Positions 1 to 8,297 of a DNA stretch of 64,000 nucleotides are shown here, piece by piece (the first letter of the stretch is position 1; each line of letters starts with the position of its first letter). The notes under the pieces are model-generated. The model did no database searches. It was not told the origin of the DNA and saw only the letters and a list, made by a program, of their open reading frames with translations. The position numbers and the translations under genes were made by a program. This stretch comes from Streptomyces albiflavescens (GTDB lineage: Bacteria; Actinomycetota; Actinomycetes; Streptomycetales; Streptomycetaceae). The stretch covers positions 62,001 to 126,000 of the forward strand of contig NZ_BMMM01000001.1 in NCBI RefSeq assembly GCF_014645835.1. Reading direction: 5' to 3'.

Positions 1-724
1 AGACGATGTGGGCCTCGTGGTCCCCCGTGAGCCGGTTCACCGGCACCGAGCAGCTGATGGCGTCGGTGGCCGGGGTGTCGTAGCGCAGGGCGAAGCCGAA
101 GCCGGCGATGCCGGGCACGGTCTCCTCACGGTCGATGGAGTAGCCGCGGTCGCGCACCTCGACGAGGTCGGCGCACAGGGTGGTGCGATCTGTGTGGGTG
201 TTCTCGGTGAGGGCGGGCAGCGGATCGGGGGGCAGCGGGAGGTCGTCTTCGGGGCGCTCGGCGAGGAGGGCCTTGCCGAGGGCGCCGGCGTGGGCCGGGA
301 TCCGGCGGCCCACCCTGCTGATGGTGCGCGGGTACTCGTGGGACTCACGGGTCGCGAGATAGACGACGTCCGGGCCGTCGAGCCGTGCCATGTGGAGGGT
401 CTCGCCGAGTGCCTCCGAGGCCTCGTCGAGGTACGGGCGGACCATCCGTACGTACCGGTCGCTGTCGAGATAGCTGGTGCCCGTGAGCAGCGCGCGGATC
501 CCGATGCCGTAGAGGGAGCCGGTGGTGTCGGTGCGCACCCAGCCGCAGTCGACGAGGGTCTGCAGCAGCTGGTACATGCTGCTGCGCGGCACGCTCAGCT
601 CCTCGGCGAGTTCGTCCAGGCGCGAGGGCCGGTCGCCGCGGTCGGCGAGCAGTTCCAGCAGCGCGACGGTGCGGGCCGCCGACTTCACTCCACGGACCCC
701 TGGGCTCTCCGGCATGGGCCCCAT
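1..724 (-). CDS. IclR-family transcriptional regulator (3' end cut by window edge)
   Basis: About 241 codons are visible and the gene runs off the left edge. The first 60 residues form a winged helix-turn-helix (AARTVALLELLADRG, then LDELAEELSVPRSSMYQLLQ). The rest matches the IclR effector domain, with HMARLDGPDVVYLATRE, a conserved HAGALGKALLA segment and DREETVPGIAGFGFALR near the end. The ATG at 724 was chosen because it starts just before the HTH. It is divergent from kdgD with about 100 bp between, so it most likely controls the glucarate genes. That role is inferred from position. Confidence 0.9.
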   Translation of the reverse strand, partial: MGPMPESPGVRGVKSAARTVALLELLADRGDRPSRLDELAEELSVPRSSMYQLLQTLVDCGWVRTDTTGSLYGIGIRALLTGTSYLDSDRYVRMVRPYLDEASEALGETLHMARLDGPDVVYLATRESHEYPRTISRVGRRIPAHAGALGKALLAERPEDDLPLPPDPLPALTENTHTDRTTLCADLVEVRDRGYSIDREETVPGIAGFGFALRYDTPATDAISCSVPVNRLTGDHEAHIV

Positions 725-822
725 CGTAAATCCGCGCCGTCGCACCCATTGACCTCGCAGGGTTCACGAACCTAGCCTCCATTCTCATACGTAGACGTCA
801 TCTGCATATAGGGATGAGATTC

Positions 823-1782
823 ATGACAGGGTTCAGCGCAGAGGTCGAGGGCGTGGTCCAGCGGCTGCGGGACGGGATGGCGGGTGGGGTGCTGTCCTTC
901 CCGCTCACGAGCTTCCGAGAAGGCGGCGAACTCGATCTGGAGTCCTACCGGGCCTACCTGACCACCCAGTTGGCCACCGCGCCGGGTGCGGTGTTCCCCG
1001 CCTGTGGCACCGGCGAGTTCAGCGCACTGGACGAGGACGAGTACCGCGCGGTCCTCGAGGCCACGGTCGAGATCGCCGGCGGTCGGCTGCCCGTGGTCGC
1101 CGGTATCGGCTACGGCTGGGCACAGGCGCTGCGGTTCGCCCGGATCGCCGAAGAGGCCGGCGCGGACGCCGCGTTGGTGCTGCCCCACTATCTGGTCGAG
1201 GCCCCGCAGGACGGTCTGGTCGAGCAGCTGCGCCGAATCGCCGCCGGCACCCGGCTGCCACTCATCGCCTACCAGCGCGGCCCCGTCGCCTTCACCCCCG
1301 ACGGTCTGCGCCAGATCGCGGAGATCCCCACGGTCGTCGGCCTCAAGGATGGGCACAGCGACCTCGACCGGCTCCAGCGCCTCACGCTCGCCGCCCCCGA
1401 CGGTTTCCTCTTCTTCAACGGCGCCGCGACCGCGGAGATCCAGGCCCGCGCGTACGCCACCGTCGGCGTCCCCGCCTACTCATCGGCCGTCCACGCCTTC
1501 GCGCCCGAGATCGCCGACGCCTTCTTCGCCGCGCTTCACCACGGCGACGACGCGACCGTGACCAAGCTCCTGCGCGACTTCTACGTCCCTTTGGTCGAAC
1601 TACGCGACCGGGTGCCGGGCTACGCCGTCTCGCTGATCAAGGCCGCCGCCCGGCTGCGCGGCCTGCCCGTCGGCCCGGTACGCGCGCCGCTCACCGACCC
1701 CGGCCCGGCCGACCTCGCCGACCTGGAGAAGGTCCTCGACGACGGCCTGAACCTGGTCGGCGCCGTACGACGCCTCGGCTGA
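823..1782 (+). CDS. kdgD: 5-dehydro-4-deoxyglucarate dehydratase
   Basis: A 319-residue (beta/alpha)8 enzyme of the dihydrodipicolinate synthase superfamily. The family converts 5-dehydro-4-deoxy-D-glucarate to 2,5-dioxopentanoate, with loss of water and CO2. The substrate-binding PACGTGEFSALDEDEY segment is near residue 50, Tyr in IAYQRGP is near 150, and the Schiff-base lysine in VVGLKDGHSD is at residue 175. The ATG at 823 is preferred to the ATG at 814 because AGGGATGAG (810-818) fits as its ribosome binding site. It is followed by a permease and glucarate dehydratase in the same direction, which supports the glucarate-specific name over a generic DapA-like one. Confidence 0.93.
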   Translation: MTGFSAEVEGVVQRLRDGMAGGVLSFPLTSFREGGELDLESYRAYLTTQLATAPGAVFPACGTGEFSALDEDEYRAVLEATVEIAGGRLPVVAGIGYGWAQALRFARIAEEAGADAALVLPHYLVEAPQDGLVEQLRRIAAGTRLPLIAYQRGPVAFTPDGLRQIAEIPTVVGLKDGHSDLDRLQRLTLAAPDGFLFFNGAATAEIQARAYATVGVPAYSSAVHAFAPEIADAFFAALHHGDDATVTKLLRDFYVPLVELRDRVPGYAVSLIKAAARLRGLPVGPVRAPLTDPGPADLADLEKVLDDGLNLVGAVRRLG

Positions 1783-1914
1783 CGAAGGCCGAAAGACCAC
1801 CCACCTCACCGCCTGCGACCGCCCCGCAGGCGACCCCCACGCAGCCCGGACGGTACCCGGGCCGCCCCCACATGTGCTCCGGCTGCCCGTTCCACAGTTC
1901 AAAGGGGAACTGCC

Positions 1915-3252
1915 TTGCCTCTCCTCGTAGTCGGGATCAGCGTTCTGATTCTGCTGCTCCTCATGACCAAGCTGAGACTGAACGGCTTCGCCGCCCTCCT
2001 CCTCGTGGCGGTCGGCGTCGGCGTCGTCCGCGGGATTCCGCTGGAGAAGATCCCGGACGTCCTCTCGGAGGGCATCGGCGGCCAGATCGGCGACACGATG
2101 CTCACCATCGGGCTCGGCGCCATGGTCGGCCGTGTCATGGGCGACTCCGGCGCCGCGCAGCGCATAGCCGGCAAGCTCCTGGACGCCTTCGGCCCCCGCT
2201 GGGTCCAGGTGGCCATGGTGGTCACCTCCATGCTCATCGGCGTCACCATGTTCTACGAGGTCGCCTTCATCATCATCGTGCCCATCGCGTTCACTCTGGT
2301 GCGGGTCACCGGCGCGAGGCTGCTCTGGGTCGGGCTGCCGATGTCGATCGCCCTGTCCACCATGCACAGCTTCCTGCCGCCGCACCCCGGCCCCACCGCC
2401 GTGGCCTCGACCTTCCACGCGTCCATCGGACTGACCCTGTTCTACGGCCTGTTCATCGCCGTTCCCGTCGGTGCCCTCATCGCGCTCGTCTGGCCGCGTC
2501 TGCCGTTCATCAAGGCGATGAACCCCGCCATGCCCAAGGGGCTGGTCAGCGAGCGCGAGTTCACCGACGAGGAGATGCCGGGCCTGGGCTGGTCACTGGG
2601 CGTGGCGCTCTTCCCCGTCGTCCTGATCGCCGGCGCGGCGGTGACCGATCTGGCCACCTCCGCCGAGACCCCGTTCCTGCACTTCGTCGCCTTCATCGGC
2701 TCGGCACCGATCGCGCTGCTGCTGACCCTGCTCCTGGCGGTATGGGCGTTCGGACCGCGGATCGGCCGGAGCCTTGCCGACGTCAGCGCCTCGTGCACCT
2801 CGGCGGCCCAGGCGATGGCGATGATCCTCCTGGTGATCGGCGCCGGGGGTGCCTTCAAGAACGTCCTCGTGGAAGGCGGGATCTCCGACTACATCAAGGA
2901 CGCCACGGACAGCTGGTCCATCTCGCCGATCATCCTCGCCTGGCTCATCGCGGTCATCCTCCGCATCGCGCTCGGCTCGGCGACCGTCGCCGTCGTCACT
3001 GCCTCCGGCGTGGTGCTGCCGCTTCTGGCAGGCAGCGGGACCCACCCGGAGATGATGGTGCTGGCCGTCTCCTGCGGCTCCATCGCCTTCTCGCACGTCA
3101 ACGATCCCGGATTCTGGCTGTTCAAGGAGTACTTCAACCTCTCGGTCACCGACGCGATCAAGGTCCGCACCACCTATACGACGGTGCTCGCGATCCTCGG
3201 CCTGGGCGGCGTCCTGGCCGTCGAGTGGGCCCTTGACGTCCTCAGCCTCTGA
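1915..3252 (+). CDS. GntP-family gluconate/glucarate permease
   Basis: A 445-residue integral membrane protein. Long hydrophobic segments begin at the N-terminus ([19 protein letters not shown]). The segment [18 protein letters not shown] and the family-typical [14 protein letters not shown] are near residues 115-165, and [16 protein letters not shown] is near 395. It starts at TTG (1915) with AAAGGGGA just upstream; no ATG fits better. The GntP family carries gluconate and related sugar acids by proton symport. Its place between kdgD and gudD suggests glucarate or galactarate as substrate, which is inference. Length matches the family. Confidence 0.9.
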   Translation: MPLLVVGISVLILLLLMTKLRLNGFAALLLVAVGVGVVRGIPLEKIPDVLSEGIGGQIGDTMLTIGLGAMVGRVMGDSGAAQRIAGKLLDAFGPRWVQVAMVVTSMLIGVTMFYEVAFIIIVPIAFTLVRVTGARLLWVGLPMSIALSTMHSFLPPHPGPTAVASTFHASIGLTLFYGLFIAVPVGALIALVWPRLPFIKAMNPAMPKGLVSEREFTDEEMPGLGWSLGVALFPVVLIAGAAVTDLATSAETPFLHFVAFIGSAPIALLLTLLLAVWAFGPRIGRSLADVSASCTSAAQAMAMILLVIGAGGAFKNVLVEGGISDYIKDATDSWSISPIILAWLIAVILRIALGSATVAVVTASGVVLPLLAGSGTHPEMMVLAVSCGSIAFSHVNDPGFWLFKEYFNLSVTDAIKVRTTYTTVLAILGLGGVLAVEWALDVLSL

Positions 3253-3290
3253 TCACCGCGCCCGCAACACCCCCGTACACAAGGACTTCG

Positions 3291-4652
3291 ATGAGCATGA
3301 ACACGAGCATCAGTACAAGCATGAACAAGCAGCCGACCGTCACCGAGTTCTCCGTCTATCCCGTCGCCGGCCGGGACTGCATGGAGCTGAACCTCTCCGG
3401 CGCGCACGGCCCCTACTTCACCCGCAACGTCGTCGTCCTCAAGGACTCCGAGGGCCGTACCGGTCTCGGCGAGGTCCCCGGCGGGGAGAAGATCACCCGG
3501 ACGCTGCGGGACGCCGGGTCCCTCGTCGTCGGCGCGAAGGTGGGCGACTACCAGCGCGTCCTGCGCGAGATCGGGGACCGCTTCGCCGACCGTGACGCCG
3601 GTGGACGCGGCGCGCAGACATTCGACCTGCGGACCACCGTCCACGCCGTCACCGCCGTCGAGTCGGCGCTGCTGGACCTGCTCGGGCAGCACCTCGACGT
3701 GCCGGTCGCGGCGCTCCTCGGCGACGGCCAACAGCGGGACTCCGTAAGAGTGTTGGGCTATCTCTTCTACGTCGGCGACCCCAACCGAACCGACCTGGAC
3801 TACGTCCGTGAACCTGACGCGGACGTGGACTGGTACCGCATCCGGCACGAGGAGGCCCTGTCGCCCGAGGCGATCGTCCGGCAGGCCGAGGCGGCCTTCG
3901 ACCTCTACGGCTTCCGGGACTTCAAGCTCAAGGGCGGTGTCCTGGAGGGCGCAGAGGAGGTCCGGGCCGTCCGCGCGCTCAAGGAACGCTTCCCCGAGGC
4001 CCGGATCACCCTCGACCCCAACGGCGCCTGGTCGCTGCGCGAGGCCATCGAGCTGTGTACACCCCTGGTCGGCACGCTCGCCTACGCGGAGGACCCTTGC
4101 GGAGCCGAGGACGGCTACTCCGGGCGCGAGATCCTGGCCGAGTTCCGGCGCGCCACGGGACTGCCGACCGCGACCAACATGATCGCCACCGACTGGCGGC
4201 AGCTGACCCACGCCCTGGCGCTGCAGTCGGTCTCCATCCCGCTGGCCGACCCGCACTTCTGGACGCTGCAGGGCTCGGTGCGCGTGGCCCAGCTCTGCAA
4301 CGCGATGGGCCTGACCTGGGGCTGCCACTCGAACAACCACTTCGACATCTCGCTCGCCATGGTCACGCACTGCGGAGCGGCGGCCCCGGGCGAGTACAAC
4401 GCCCTGGACACGCACTGGATCTGGCAGGAGGGCCTGGAGCGGCTCACCGTCTCGCCGCCCCGCATCGCCGACGGCGAGATCGCCGTCCCCGACGCCCCGG
4501 GCCTGGGCCTCCAGCTCGACATGGACCGCCTCCTCGCGGCGCACGAGCTCTACCGCGAGAAGGCGTTGGGCGGCCGGGACGACGCGATCGGGATGCGGTA
4601 CCTGGTCCCGGGCTGGGAGTTCGACGCGAAGCGTCCCTGTCTGGTGCGCTAG
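3291..4652 (+). CDS. gudD: Glucarate dehydratase (enolase superfamily)
   Basis: A 453-residue mandelate racemase/enolase-superfamily enzyme that dehydrates D-glucarate to 5-dehydro-4-deoxyglucarate, the substrate of the upstream kdgD product. It shows [10 protein letters not shown] (KxK catalytic base), TLDPNGAWS and YAEDPCG (metal-binding Asp and Glu), the Asn in [10 protein letters not shown], and the general-acid loop [18 protein letters not shown]. The N-terminus has a low-complexity [14 protein letters not shown] leader; the ATG at 3291 has AAGGAC as ribosome binding site. Permease and both enzymes look like one operon. The next step, 2,5-dioxopentanoate dehydrogenase, is not seen to the right and may lie left of the window. 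Confidence 0.95.
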   Translation: MSMNTSISTSMNKQPTVTEFSVYPVAGRDCMELNLSGAHGPYFTRNVVVLKDSEGRTGLGEVPGGEKITRTLRDAGSLVVGAKVGDYQRVLREIGDRFADRDAGGRGAQTFDLRTTVHAVTAVESALLDLLGQHLDVPVAALLGDGQQRDSVRVLGYLFYVGDPNRTDLDYVREPDADVDWYRIRHEEALSPEAIVRQAEAAFDLYGFRDFKLKGGVLEGAEEVRAVRALKERFPEARITLDPNGAWSLREAIELCTPLVGTLAYAEDPCGAEDGYSGREILAEFRRATGLPTATNMIATDWRQLTHALALQSVSIPLADPHFWTLQGSVRVAQLCNAMGLTWGCHSNNHFDISLAMVTHCGAAAPGEYNALDTHWIWQEGLERLTVSPPRIADGEIAVPDAPGLGLQLDMDRLLAAHELYREKALGGRDDAIGMRYLVPGWEFDAKRPCLVR

Positions 4653-4660
4653 CCACTGGC

Positions 4661-4693
4661 CCGGCCTCGCGGCGCGGAGCGCCACGGGGCCGG
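4661..4693 (+). terminator. Nested hairpin terminator after gudD
   Basis: An outer stem CCGGCC (4661-4666) pairs with GGCCGG (4688-4693). An inner stem GGCGC (4671-4675) pairs with GCGCC (4679-4683) around GGA. It starts 8 nt after the gudD stop. There is no T-run, as is usual in Streptomyces. Confidence 0.7.
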
Positions 4694-4716
4694 ACGGTGT
4701 TCGCCGGAGTGCCTGG

Positions 4717-4917
4717 CTACATGCCTCGGCCGGCTTCCTCGGCGATGCGCTCCAGCCGATCACGATGGCTCTCCCACCACGCCGAGTCGCCGGAGGCCAT
4801 GTTGTCGCCGCCCTTCCTCAGTCCCGCGACGCCGTCGATGAGTTCGCGGACGAACAGGGCATCGCGGGCGTCCCGCAGGTAGAGGTGGAGGTCTGCCTTG
4901 GGATCTGATCCGGCCAT
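4717..4917 (-). pseudogene. Internally deleted DinB/DUF664-like protein
   Basis: The 66-residue ORF begins like full-length DUF664/DinB proteins (SDPKADLHLYLRDARDAL) and at residue 22 jumps to the extreme C-terminal segment of the same family (VRELIDGVAGLRKGGDNM, then AWWESHRDRLERIAEEAG). About 100 residues normally lie between, including metal-binding histidines, and these are missing while the frame is kept. DinB-like proteins are four-helix metal proteins, some using mycothiol or similar thiols. Without the middle it cannot fold as one, so it is treated as a deletion remnant. The family comparison is from memory. Confidence 0.65.
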
Positions 4918-5013
4918 CGCGCCAGTCTGCGCCGGCGCGATCTTTGTCCACCGAGTTTGTCACCGACCTCTTGCACTGAGCCATGACACCTGAATTACTG
5001 ATCCTGAACAGCT

Positions 5014-5031
5014 CGACCGAATGATCGGTCG
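5014..5031. promoter_or_regulatory. TetR/PaaR-type palindrome upstream of paaK
   Basis: CGACCGA (5014-5020), ATGA, TCGGTCG (5025-5031) form a perfect 7-bp-arm palindrome ending 35 bp before the paaK start. TetR-type regulators of phenylacetate genes bind ACCG...CGGT palindromes, so it is a plausible operator. No TetR gene is adjacent. Confidence 0.55.
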
Positions 5032-5066
5032 CCCGTAATCGTGCGGTTGGTGAGGGAGAAGTCCCT

Positions 5067-6371
5067 ATGGCGGATTCCAGGGACCCGAAGGGTCTGCTCG
5101 ACGCCGGAGAGCGGCTCGACGCGGACGGATTGCGGGAGCTCCAGCTGGAGCGACTGCGGGCGTCGCTGCGGCACGCGTACGAGAACGTGCCGTTCTACCG
5201 GGAGTCCTTCGACAAGGCGGGGGTGCGCCCGGACGACTGCCGCGCGCTCGCCGACCTGGCGCGATTCCCGTTCACGGTCAAGGGCGACCTGCGCGAGAAC
5301 TACCCGTACGGAATGTTCGCCGTGCCGCAGGACCGGATCCGGCGCATCCACGCGTCGAGTGGTACGACCGGCCGCCCCACGGTCGTCGGCTACACGGAGA
5401 ACGACCTCTCCATGTGGGCCGACATGGTGGCCCGCTCGATTCGCGCGGCGGGCGGACGCCCGGGTGACAAGGTCCATGTGGCGTACGGCTATGGGCTGTT
5501 CACCGGCGGACTCGGCGCACACTACGGCGCCGAACGGCTCGGTTGTACGGTGATCCCCGCCTCCGGAGGCATGACGGCCCGTCAGGTCCAGCTGATCCAG
5601 GACCTGAAGCCCGAGATCATCATGGTGACCCCCTCGTACATGCTGACGCTGCTCGACGAGTTCGAGCGGCAGGGCGTCGACCCGCGGGGCACCTCCCTGC
5701 GCGTGGGGATCTTCGGCGCCGAGCCGTGGACCGAGGAGATGCGGCGGGAGATCGAGGAGCGGTTCGCGATCGACGCGGTGGACATCTACGGCCTGTCGGA
5801 GGTGATCGGCCCGGGTGTGGCACAGGAGTGCGTCGACACCAAGGACGGGCTGCACATCTGGGAGGACCACTTCTATCCGGAGGTCGTCGACCCGATCACC
5901 GGCGAGGTGCTGCCGGACGGCGAGGAGGGCGAGCTGGTCTTCACCTCGCTCACCAAGGAGGCCATGCCCGTCATCCGTTACCGGACCCGGGACTTGACGC
6001 GGCTGCTGCCCGGGACGGCGCGGGTCTTCCGCCGGATGGAGAAGATCACCGGCCGCAGTGACGACATGGTGATCCTGCGGGGCGTCAATCTCTTCCCGAC
6101 GCAGATCGAGGAGATCGTGCTCCGCACGCCGGGCGTCGCCCCACACTTCCAGCTGCGTCTGACCCGTGAGGGCCGCCTCGACGCACTCACCGTGCGGGCC
6201 GAAGCGCGGTCCGGCGCCACACCCGAGATCCGCGAGGCGGCCGCACAGGCCATCACGACGGCCGTGAAGGATGGCATCGGCGTGTCGGTCATGGTCGAGA
6301 TCGTCGAACCGGAGTCGCTGGAACGGTCGGTGGGGAAGATCAGACGGATCGTGGACCTGCGTCCGCATTGA
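5067..6371 (+). CDS. paaK: Phenylacetate-CoA ligase
   Basis: A 434-residue adenylate-forming enzyme that activates phenylacetate, or a related aryl acid, to its CoA thioester. It shows the P-loop IHASSGTTGRPTVVGYT near residue 95, the family-typical YGYGLFTGGLGAHYGAERLG, and the adenylation core VDIYGLSEVIGPGVAQEC and YRTRDLTRLLPG. The C-terminal GRSDDMVILRGVNLFP and VGKIRRIVDLRP follow. Length matches PaaK. The ATG at 5067 has GGGAG as ribosome binding site. No other paa gene is visible, so it may feed a pathway encoded elsewhere or act on another aryl acid. Confidence 0.93.
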   Translation: MADSRDPKGLLDAGERLDADGLRELQLERLRASLRHAYENVPFYRESFDKAGVRPDDCRALADLARFPFTVKGDLRENYPYGMFAVPQDRIRRIHASSGTTGRPTVVGYTENDLSMWADMVARSIRAAGGRPGDKVHVAYGYGLFTGGLGAHYGAERLGCTVIPASGGMTARQVQLIQDLKPEIIMVTPSYMLTLLDEFERQGVDPRGTSLRVGIFGAEPWTEEMRREIEERFAIDAVDIYGLSEVIGPGVAQECVDTKDGLHIWEDHFYPEVVDPITGEVLPDGEEGELVFTSLTKEAMPVIRYRTRDLTRLLPGTARVFRRMEKITGRSDDMVILRGVNLFPTQIEEIVLRTPGVAPHFQLRLTREGRLDALTVRAEARSGATPEIREAAAQAITTAVKDGIGVSVMVEIVEPESLERSVGKIRRIVDLRPH

Positions 6372-6419
6372 GGCTCGCCAGAGCGACCTTCCGGGATCAC
6401 CCCGCGCACGCGCCGCCTC

Positions 6420-6576
6420 GTGCTGCCGGCCCACTGCGGCAACATGGCCTCCTTTACCGTGCTGCACGCCCTGCGTGACACGCCGGCCGACGCCTGCGAG
6501 CCCGGGAGTTGGGGGTGTCGTGCTCGCGGTGGGCCCCGGACTCGCCTACGAGACCGTGCTGTTCAGGCATCCGCAG
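6420..6576 (+). pseudogene. Type III polyketide synthase C-terminal remnant, frameshifted
   Basis: Between paaK and the next gene a reading frame gives LPAHCGNMASFTVLHALRD followed by PADACEPGSWG. After a one-base shift in the G-run at 6511-6515 it continues as VVLAVGPGLAYETVLFRHP. The spacing GN(M)xSxTVL ... PGxWGVxxxxGPGxxxETV is the C-terminal signature of chalcone/stilbene-synthase-like type III PKSs, and GNM includes the catalytic Asn region. The remaining 300 or more residues are absent. The end overlaps the 3' end of the convergent acyl-CoA ligase. Identification is by motif memory only. Confidence 0.5.
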
Positions 6577-8098
6577 AAGGGCTCGAAGAAGAGTCGGAAG
6601 ACTGGTCCGCGAACCGGTCCCGCAGCTCCCGCTTGAGGATCTTCCCGCTCGCGTTGCGCGGCAGTTCGTCCACGAACAGGACCCGCTTGGGCGCCTTGAA
6701 GTGGGCGAGCTTGCCGCGGGCGTGGGCGATGAGTTCGGCCTCGGTGACCTCGCCCCGGGGGACGACGACGGCGGTGACCGCTTCGATCCAGCGCTCGTCG
6801 GCGAGACCGATCACGGCCACTTCGGCGACCTGGTCGTGTGTGTAGAGGGCGTCCTCGACCTGGCGTGAAGCGACCAGTACGCCACCGGAGTTGATGACGT
6901 CCTTCACCCGGTCGACGACGGTGAAGTAACCGTCGTCGTCCCGCACGGCGAGGTCCCCGGAGTGGAACCAGCCGTCGCGGAAGGCTTCGGCCGTCTCCTC
7001 GGGCTTGTCCCAGTAGCCCTCGCACAACTGCGGTGAGCGGTAGACGACTTCACCGGGTGTCCCGTCGGGCACGTCCTTGCCGTTCTCGTCGACCACTCGG
7101 GCGTCCACGAAGAGGACGGGACGTCCGCAGGAGTCCATCCGCCCCTTGTGCTCGTCGGGTCCGAGGACCGTGGCCAGGGGGCCGATCTCGCTCTGGCCGA
7201 AGCAGTTGTAGAAGGCCAGTTTCGGCAGCCGTTCGCGCAGCCTCTCCAGGACCGGCACCGGCATGATCGACGCGCCGTAGTACGCCTTGCGCAGCCCGCT
7301 CAGATCGCGCGTCGTGAAGTCGGGACGGTTCGACAGGCCGATCCACACGGTGGGCGAGGCGAAGAGGCTGTCGGCGCGGCCCGTCTCGATCAGGTCGAAG
7401 AGCTGGTCGGCGTCGGGCGAGTCGAGGATGACATTCGACGCGCCGACCGCGAGATACGGGAGCAGGAACACATGCATCTGTGCCGAGTGGTAGAGCGGCA
7501 GCGAGTGCACGGGGAGGTCCCCCGCGCTCAGGTCGAGGGCGGTGATCGCGCTCAGGTACTCGTGCACCAGGGCGCGGTGCGTCATCATCGCGCCCTTCGG
7601 AAGGGCCGTCGTGCCCGACGTGTAGAGCAGCTGCACGAGCGTGTCGCCGCGCGGCTCGGCGCCGTCGTACGGTGGGGCTGTGTCCAGCCGGGCGAGCAGT
7701 GAGTCGTCGGCGTCGCGCAGCGGCAACCAACGTACGCCGCACGGGAGTTGACCGGCGAGGTCGGGGTCGGCCAGGACCAGCGTGCTCCCGGACTGGTCGA
7801 CGATGTACACGAGGTCGTCGCCGGTCAGGTTCTGGTTGACCGGTACGTGCACGAGTCCCGCGCGGGCGCAGGCGAGGAAGCCGATCAGATACGCGTCCGA
7901 GTTGTGGCCGTAGGCGCCGACCCGGTCGCCGGGGGCGAGCCCCTGGTCGAGGAGCACGCTCGCGGCGCGGGAGACGGCCTCGTCGAGTTCCGCGTAGGTC
8001 CAGGAGCGTTCGCGGTAGTCGAGCGCGACGCGTGCCGGGGTGCGCCGGGCGCTGCGTCGCAGCACCCCGTCAACCGTGCTGCCGTGTCCAGGCGTCAT
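6563..8098 (-). CDS. Acyl-CoA ligase (AMP-binding)
   Basis: A 511-residue ANL-superfamily ligase. P-loop LLYTSGTTALPKGAMMTH is near residue 155, adenylation motif YNCFGQSEIGP near 285, then DGWFHSGDLAVRDDDGYF and VDRVKDVINSGGVLV. The catalytic lysine is in RNASGKILKRELRD near the C-terminus. It resembles fatty-acid and short-chain acyl-CoA synthetases; the substrate cannot be read. The ATG at 8098 has GAGGA upstream. It is divergent from the acylase at 8298. The last residues run through a Ser-rich tail (DQSSDSSSSPSADA). Confidence 0.9.
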   Translation of the reverse strand: MTPGHGSTVDGVLRRSARRTPARVALDYRERSWTYAELDEAVSRAASVLLDQGLAPGDRVGAYGHNSDAYLIGFLACARAGLVHVPVNQNLTGDDLVYIVDQSGSTLVLADPDLAGQLPCGVRWLPLRDADDSLLARLDTAPPYDGAEPRGDTLVQLLYTSGTTALPKGAMMTHRALVHEYLSAITALDLSAGDLPVHSLPLYHSAQMHVFLLPYLAVGASNVILDSPDADQLFDLIETGRADSLFASPTVWIGLSNRPDFTTRDLSGLRKAYYGASIMPVPVLERLRERLPKLAFYNCFGQSEIGPLATVLGPDEHKGRMDSCGRPVLFVDARVVDENGKDVPDGTPGEVVYRSPQLCEGYWDKPEETAEAFRDGWFHSGDLAVRDDDGYFTVVDRVKDVINSGGVLVASRQVEDALYTHDQVAEVAVIGLADERWIEAVTAVVVPRGEVTEAELIAHARGKLAHFKAPKRVLFVDELPRNASGKILKRELRDRFADQSSDSSSSPSADA

Positions 8099-8297
8099 GA
8101 CACATGATCCTCGGTCCGCGGCGCGGGGAGGTCAAGGAGAAGGCAGGGACGACGTCAAGGATGGGGACACGGGACGACTTCGAGCCGGACTCGAAGGGCC
8201 GGAACCGATGCAGGGAGATCGTGACAGCGACCCCGCCGCCGCACATACCCGTTGGTACGCTCAACCACCCCTTCCCCCCATGATGTTGGGAGGCACG

